Source: Lentilactobacillus kisonensis DSM 19906 = JCM 15041 (GTDB lineage: Bacteria; Bacillota; Bacilli; Lactobacillales; Lactobacillaceae). From it: a stretch of DNA of 64,000 nt. Position numbers and translations under genes: made by a program. The stretch is taken from positions 62,001-126,000 of the forward strand of contig NZ_AZEB01000005.1 of NCBI RefSeq assembly GCF_001434135.1. Direction: 5' to 3'. The notes below the pieces were generated by a model. It was not told the DNA's origin. It searched no databases and saw only the letters and a list, made by a program, of their open reading frames with translations. Shown piece by piece: positions 60,512 through 64,000 of this stretch. Position 1 is the first letter of the stretch. Every line of letters begins with the position of its first letter.

Positions 60512-62443
60512 TTATCGAGTAACCGTAGGAAGCGTATAGCCTTGTGATTCGGCCTGATAATTTACCAAGGCATCGTTTCCAATAGTTCCGCCATTGCTTG
60601 CGACAGGACCATCGAATTTCCATTGCGCCCAGCTATAGGTTCCATCTTTACTAAATACTGGATATACTGGTGAAAGCATTGTTACCATGTCACTATTTCC
60701 AGCTTTTCCGATCTGATCAATAATATTTTGTCCGGTAAAGGCAGTTCCAGCAGCAAATGGGCCGTATGTCCAATCACTATTATTACCCTCAATAAATTGT
60801 TTTTGAGCAGCTAAAGCAAATTCATTGTTTAAGGCCTCAAGACCACTATCATCGCCATAATTAGTATGCATGAAACCCTCAAAAGCCTCTTTATCTGAAT
60901 CGGTCAGCTTAGAAATATCATACGCATTCATAGAATTAGTAAAGTTTGAACCGGGTGTTATTGTGCCATTAAGTGTCTGTTTTGTTTCATCAAACACCTT
61001 ATTTGGACTAGTAGGATTAAAACGAACTAATCGAACATTAGTATTGCCAATGGTCGTTGTAGGCACAATATTAGTCGTTTGCATATTCGTCGACGGCACA
61101 ACCGAAATCGTCACCGCACTACCATAGTGCCCAGAAGCAATCGCATTAATTTGATCCTGGTTCAAGGTATTGTTGTTATTATAGTTCAAGCCATAACCAG
61201 TACCAGCTAAAGCAGTTGCCAATTTGCCTTGGATATCTGATTGATCGTTTCCATAGAATGACCAATTAGCGCCATTTTGATAACCTACGAGATTACCGCG
61301 GTTAACGCCTGATTTAGTCCAGTCATAATAATTTGACAAGGTGTTGCCATTTGGTGTCTTGAAGTAAACCCGAACGGCATTATCCGCAATTGCCGAATTC
61401 AAGTACAACTTGACGGAACCACCAAATTGCGCAACTGCTAAGTTATTCAATTGCGACTGATTCAAGTTGGAAATGTTATAGCTGTAATTCGTGCCATGAG
61501 TTGAATTGTAGGCGGAAAGTGAATTGTTGATCGCCGTCTGCAAGGACGCCTGGTCGTTTGAATCAAGTGACCAGTTGTGAGTCGTGGTGTTATAGTTCCC
61601 TAAGTATGAATTCCGGGTAGCACCCGTCTTGGTCCAGTTGAACGTTGTCAACGTGTTATTACTGTTATTCGGATCCATGATGTTAAATTGGATCTGGTTG
61701 TCAGCGATTGGCGTCGTTGCGTTCGTCTGGGTCAAGCCACTGAACTTAATCCAACCAGTTGCTTGGCTGTTTGGATTAGCTGGGTCATAGATGTGAACCC
61801 AACGATCGGTTGAACCTTCCTTGGTCCGATAACCAACGGCATCAATTTTGAATTGGGTGTTGGCATATGGACTTGAATCAGTAATTGCCCGGCCAACCTT
61901 ATAACTGGTATAAGCTGGTGACTTGTAAGTAACCTGGGTACCGTCGTTTGCAGTCCCTGGCGTGGTAATCTTATAAGTCCCGTTTTGTTGGGCATCGGTT
62001 AAGGTTGAAAATGCTTGGTTAGTGAATGTTCGATATTGTTGAACCCCACCGTTAAAGTCGGAATCGGTCTTACCACCGTAAATCCAGCCACGGTACGAAC
62101 CATCATAGGTAACAACCTTGTAGTAAATAGAGCCTCGGTTAGTCGTTGCGACTCGATAAGCCCGAACATTATGGGTTGACGTTGACGCATTTGAGAAACT
62201 GCTTAAAGTTGCCTTAGAAGCAACTGTCCGAGCACCCCTCAATGTTCCGGCCTTTGTGTACAAAGCATTGTTCCCAGTAAATGTCACGTTACGATCCTGT
62301 GGCAGCATCGCCATCTTACTGTTTGATGTGACCCGAGCATAGGTCTTAGCACTTGCAGTTTGAGAATTTGCGGTGCCGGCAACTGCAATGAATCCTAATG
62401 CAGCCACTGACAAGAATAATGATCGTTTGAGATCAAATCTCAT
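60512..62443 (-). CDS. S-layer-type surface protein with internal repeats
   Basis: 643 residues. Signal peptide ends near TASA; the wall-binding N-terminal third is homologous to the neighbours (RNVTFTGNNALYTKAGTLRGARTVAS; RAYRVATTNRGSIYYKVVTYDGSYRGWIYGGKT; YRTKEGSTDRWVHIYDPANPN). Residues about 270-450 hold two repeats of roughly 85 residues, each with NxYDWTKSG/FNWTKTG, an Asn-rich core and GxxVxxxxxxS (LAVAQFGGSVKLYLNS; IASGHYGSAVTISVVPS). The final 170 residues are unique (FEGFMHTNYGDDSGLEALNNEF). ATG with AGGAGGGG upstream. Probably an S-layer or S-layer-associated protein. Confidence 0.85.
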   Translation of the reverse strand: MRFDLKRSLFLSVAALGFIAVAGTANSQTASAKTYARVTSNSKMAMLPQDRNVTFTGNNALYTKAGTLRGARTVASKATLSSFSNASTSTHNVRAYRVATTNRGSIYYKVVTYDGSYRGWIYGGKTDSDFNGGVQQYRTFTNQAFSTLTDAQQNGTYKITTPGTANDGTQVTYKSPAYTSYKVGRAITDSSPYANTQFKIDAVGYRTKEGSTDRWVHIYDPANPNSQATGWIKFSGLTQTNATTPIADNQIQFNIMDPNNSNNTLTTFNWTKTGATRNSYLGNYNTTTHNWSLDSNDQASLQTAINNSLSAYNSTHGTNYSYNISNLNQSQLNNLAVAQFGGSVKLYLNSAIADNAVRVYFKTPNGNTLSNYYDWTKSGVNRGNLVGYQNGANWSFYGNDQSDIQGKLATALAGTGYGLNYNNNNTLNQDQINAIASGHYGSAVTISVVPSTNMQTTNIVPTTTIGNTNVRLVRFNPTSPNKVFDETKQTLNGTITPGSNFTNSMNAYDISKLTDSDKEAFEGFMHTNYGDDSGLEALNNEFALAAQKQFIEGNNSDWTYGPFAAGTAFTGQNIIDQIGKAGNSDMVTMLSPVYPVFSKDGTYSWAQWKFDGPVASNGGTIGNDALVNYQAESQGYTLPTVTR

Positions 62444-62582
62444 AAATAACCCCTCCTAACAATATATCTTACATTAAGTTACACTTTCATTATACCGTTT
62501 ATGAAATGGGTTTCAAAGAATAAGCCTAATTAACAGAAAATGAGAAAAACAGACTGGGGCGTTTAGATCCCAGAATTTAACG

Positions 62583-62626
62583 AAGGAGGACCATTATTCC
62601 CGGTTTTGGGAATAATGGTCCTCCTT
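62583..62626. terminator. Perfect 19-bp hairpin upstream of second S-layer-type gene
   Basis: 62583-62601 pairs without mismatch with 62608-62626 around a 6-nt loop. It lies downstream of the third S-layer-type gene. The flanks are only moderately T-rich (TTTGTT on the plus strand). Confidence 0.7.
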
Positions 62627-62757
62627 TGTTAAATGGCAGGGATCTGCCGTTTGTCGCAGCTTTAGTCAATATAAGCGTGGGTGATCAAAGTTGCCATTGC
62701 GAATGAAAGAAATGACATATGTCCCAACCCTCATTTTAACAAACTATGTTAATAATC

Positions 62758-63489
62758 TTACTTTGTAACCGGACTTGCCGGGGTCAATCCCGCCAGCATG
62801 ATCCACCCGTCTGCGACCGTATAAGCTGGGTCGGTGGCAACGATGTGAACCCAAGTGTCCCCTTCACGCGTTCGGGTGCCAATTTGGTCAATGTGGAACC
62901 GGGCATCCCCATAAGTCGTGGTGTTATCGATTTGACGATCATCACGGTTCAGTGTGTACTGAGTGAAATGCGGCTCGGTATAAGTGGCCGATTTACCATC
63001 GTTGGCGATGCCTGGGTTAGCGATTCGATACAAGGTGTTCTTTTGATTATCCGTCAATGTACCCTCAGTAAAGGTTGTGTATGGCTTGAGGCCCCCAGCA
63101 AATGCTTGGGTACTCTTGCCGCCATAGACCCAGCCGCGATAGTTGCCGTCAAACGAAACCACTTTGTAGTAAACGGAGCCCTTGCTAGTTGTGGCAACCC
63201 GGTAAGCCCGCAAGTTATCCTTGGAATTGGTCGAGCTCGCAATCTGCTTAGCGGTCGTCTTGGTAGCAACCACCCGAGTGCCAGGCAACGTGCCCACCTT
63301 GTTGTATAAGGCATTCTTGCCGGTCAAATTGACGTTACGGTTGTAAGGGTTGGTGCTTAACACCTTATTGGCAGTCAAGTGTGGATATGACTTCTTGGCT
63401 TTGGCACTGGCGTTGCTGGATGCAGCCGCAGTGAATAAGCCGAGCGCGGCTAATGAAACGAATAATGACTTCTTAACACTAAATTTCAT
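62758..63489 (-). CDS. Short S-layer-type protein (wall-binding domain only)
   Basis: 243 residues. It shares signal peptide and wall-binding region with the two preceding paralogues (RNVNLTGKNALYNKVGTLPGTRVVAT; RAYRVATTSKGSVYYKVVSFDGNYRGWVYGGKS; TREGDTWVHIVATDPAYTVADGWIMLAGL) but stops just after them, without any self-assembly domain. It may compete for wall sites or be a truncated relic. The ATG at 63489 follows GGAGG by 8 nt. A degenerate hairpin element precedes it. Confidence 0.87.
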   Translation of the reverse strand: MKFSVKKSLFVSLAALGLFTAAASSNASAKAKKSYPHLTANKVLSTNPYNRNVNLTGKNALYNKVGTLPGTRVVATKTTAKQIASSTNSKDNLRAYRVATTSKGSVYYKVVSFDGNYRGWVYGGKSTQAFAGGLKPYTTFTEGTLTDNQKNTLYRIANPGIANDGKSATYTEPHFTQYTLNRDDRQIDNTTTYGDARFHIDQIGTRTREGDTWVHIVATDPAYTVADGWIMLAGLTPASPVTK

Positions 63490-63506
63490 GCACAATTCCT
63501 CCATAA

Positions 63507-63666
63507 AATAAGGAGCAGCGCAAAGCACTTAGAAACTGCTAGACAGGCTAGGCGATTCACAGCAGTCGAAATAAAAGCCTCCTCAGGCGAAAATTCCAAG
63601 GTAATCAATTTTTGGCCGGGGCGCCTATTTCTAAAAGTTTCTAATTTGCGGAGCTGTCCTAATCAT
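63507..63666 (+). repeat. Degenerate long hairpin element (copy 21)
   Basis: It begins AAGGAGCAGCGCAAAGCAC and ends GCGGAGCTGTCCTAAT like other copies, but it is 160 bp long and its central part is rearranged (an extra AGACAGGCTAGGCGATTCACAGCAG stretch). Confidence 0.65.
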
Positions 63667-63758
63667 TTAATTCCGTATGGTTATAATTATAACCCTTCTG
63701 GAACATAATTTAGGACATAAATTGAAGCGACGTGTTAAATTCAGGAAATTATCATGAC

Positions 63759-63793
63759 AAAAAGGAATCCTCAAGTTCAACCTTGGGAATCCC
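63759..63793 (-). terminator. Terminator overlapping the end of the HicB-like gene
   Basis: GGGATTCCCAAG pairs with CTTGAGGATTCC (two G-U, one mismatch) on the minus strand, then TTTTTG. The stop codon lies inside it. Confidence 0.65.
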
Positions 63794-64000
63794 CATTTTG
63801 ATGGACGGTTCGCTTTCGCATCTGCTTGAGTTTTTCTTTCATATTAACGCCAACTAAGCTCACCACCGCATTGGGGTTCTGGGCTTGAATTTTCTTGACA
63901 TCAGAAGGCTTTGGGTAAATCGCATAATCAGGCAACGCAACGGCAATAGCATCAGGAGCGGCTTCCATCGCATCCGTAAGCGTCTGTCCCTGTGAAACTG
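63777..64000 (-). CDS. HicB-like antitoxin, 5' end cut by window edge, C-terminus shortened
   Basis: Visible: VSQGQTLTDAMEAAPDAIAV, then ALPDYAIYPKPSDVKKIQAQ and NPNAVVSLVGVNMKEKLKQM. This matches the partly degraded RNase H-like fold of HicB antitoxins (SQGxTLxEAxxxAxxAL, YPxPS, VSLVxVxMxxxxxK). The usual C-terminal DNA-binding tail (VTIPxWLN...) is absent; the protein ends RTVHQNGDSQG inside a terminator. Whether a HicA toxin gene exists beyond the edge is not visible. The protein could be a solitary or decaying antitoxin. Confidence 0.7.
   Translation of the reverse strand, partial: VSQGQTLTDAMEAAPDAIAVALPDYAIYPKPSDVKKIQAQNPNAVVSLVGVNMKEKLKQMRKRTVHQNGDSQG

Noticed and set aside
62746-63309. 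187-residue plus-strand frame over the short S-layer-type gene
   Set aside because: It is antisense to a well-supported gene, has no ribosome binding site and no recognisable protein features.

Overview
The window reads as chromosomal DNA of a Lactobacillaceae species, most likely Lentilactobacillus or a close relative. The evidence is three adjacent S-layer-type proteins of the L. brevis/L. buchneri/L. kefiri kind, several secreted proteins ending in DUF5776-type repeats, frequent TTG starts with strong AGGAGG sites, CcpA-type cre sites, and the order rsmG-parA-parB-DUF951-ychF-DUF1129-guaB, which in lactobacilli lies near the replication origin. I see no rRNA, tRNA, CRISPR array, prophage or transposase gene.

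Layout. 1-5.7 kb: sugar uptake protein (cut by the window edge), short-chain dehydrogenase, MagIII-like DNA glycosylase, amino acid permease and MFS permease. 5.7-9.3 kb: an alpha-galactosidase unit made of a divergent MFS permease, a GH36 enzyme and a convergent LacI-family regulator, with operators and a cre site in the shared promoter region. 9.4-15 kb: a DUF5776 surface protein, gpmA, an AI-2E family protein, a TPR membrane protein and a YueI-family protein. 15.2-21.9 kb: a seven-gene 5-oxoproline operon (pxpB-pxpC-accB-accC-ycsI-like-pxpA-NRAMP-like) that encodes every domain of a biotin-dependent carboxylase. 22.3-26.7 kb: azlCD, then a VanRS-like two-component system with a D,D-carboxypeptidase. 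27.4-35.3 kb: a PgrA-type coiled-coil surface protein, nicotinate phosphoribosyltransferase with an NrtR-like regulator, a convergent pair of paralogous secreted metalloproteases and a small secreted protein. 35.5-42.4 kb: guaB through rsmG. 42.5-48.3 kb: a Doc-like protein with a 52-residue partner, then a nucleoside uptake and salvage cluster whose first gene is a DeoB-like pseudoenzyme. 48.3-49.7 kb: a gene-poor gap that may produce a cre-controlled non-coding transcript. 49.7-63.5 kb: surface and secreted proteins, including three S-layer paralogues. The right edge holds the end of a HicB-like antitoxin gene.

The strongest unexplained signal is a dispersed family of about 120-bp imperfect hairpins, with at least 18 recognisable copies and several remnants. 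Helical arms differ between copies but stay complementary, while internal-loop and apical bases are conserved. Some distant copies are nearly identical, copies occur in tandem and one lies inside another, and they sit tightly against stop codons or just before ribosome binding sites, including twice inside the pxp operon. They look like a mobile or duplicating element under selection for RNA or DNA structure.

Other points of interest: an NRAMP-family transporter that has lost its metal-binding motifs, a Doc homologue with the catalytic His replaced by Gln, and a phosphopentomutase homologue without its metal ligands. All functions are inferred from sequence patterns and family knowledge; no database search was possible.
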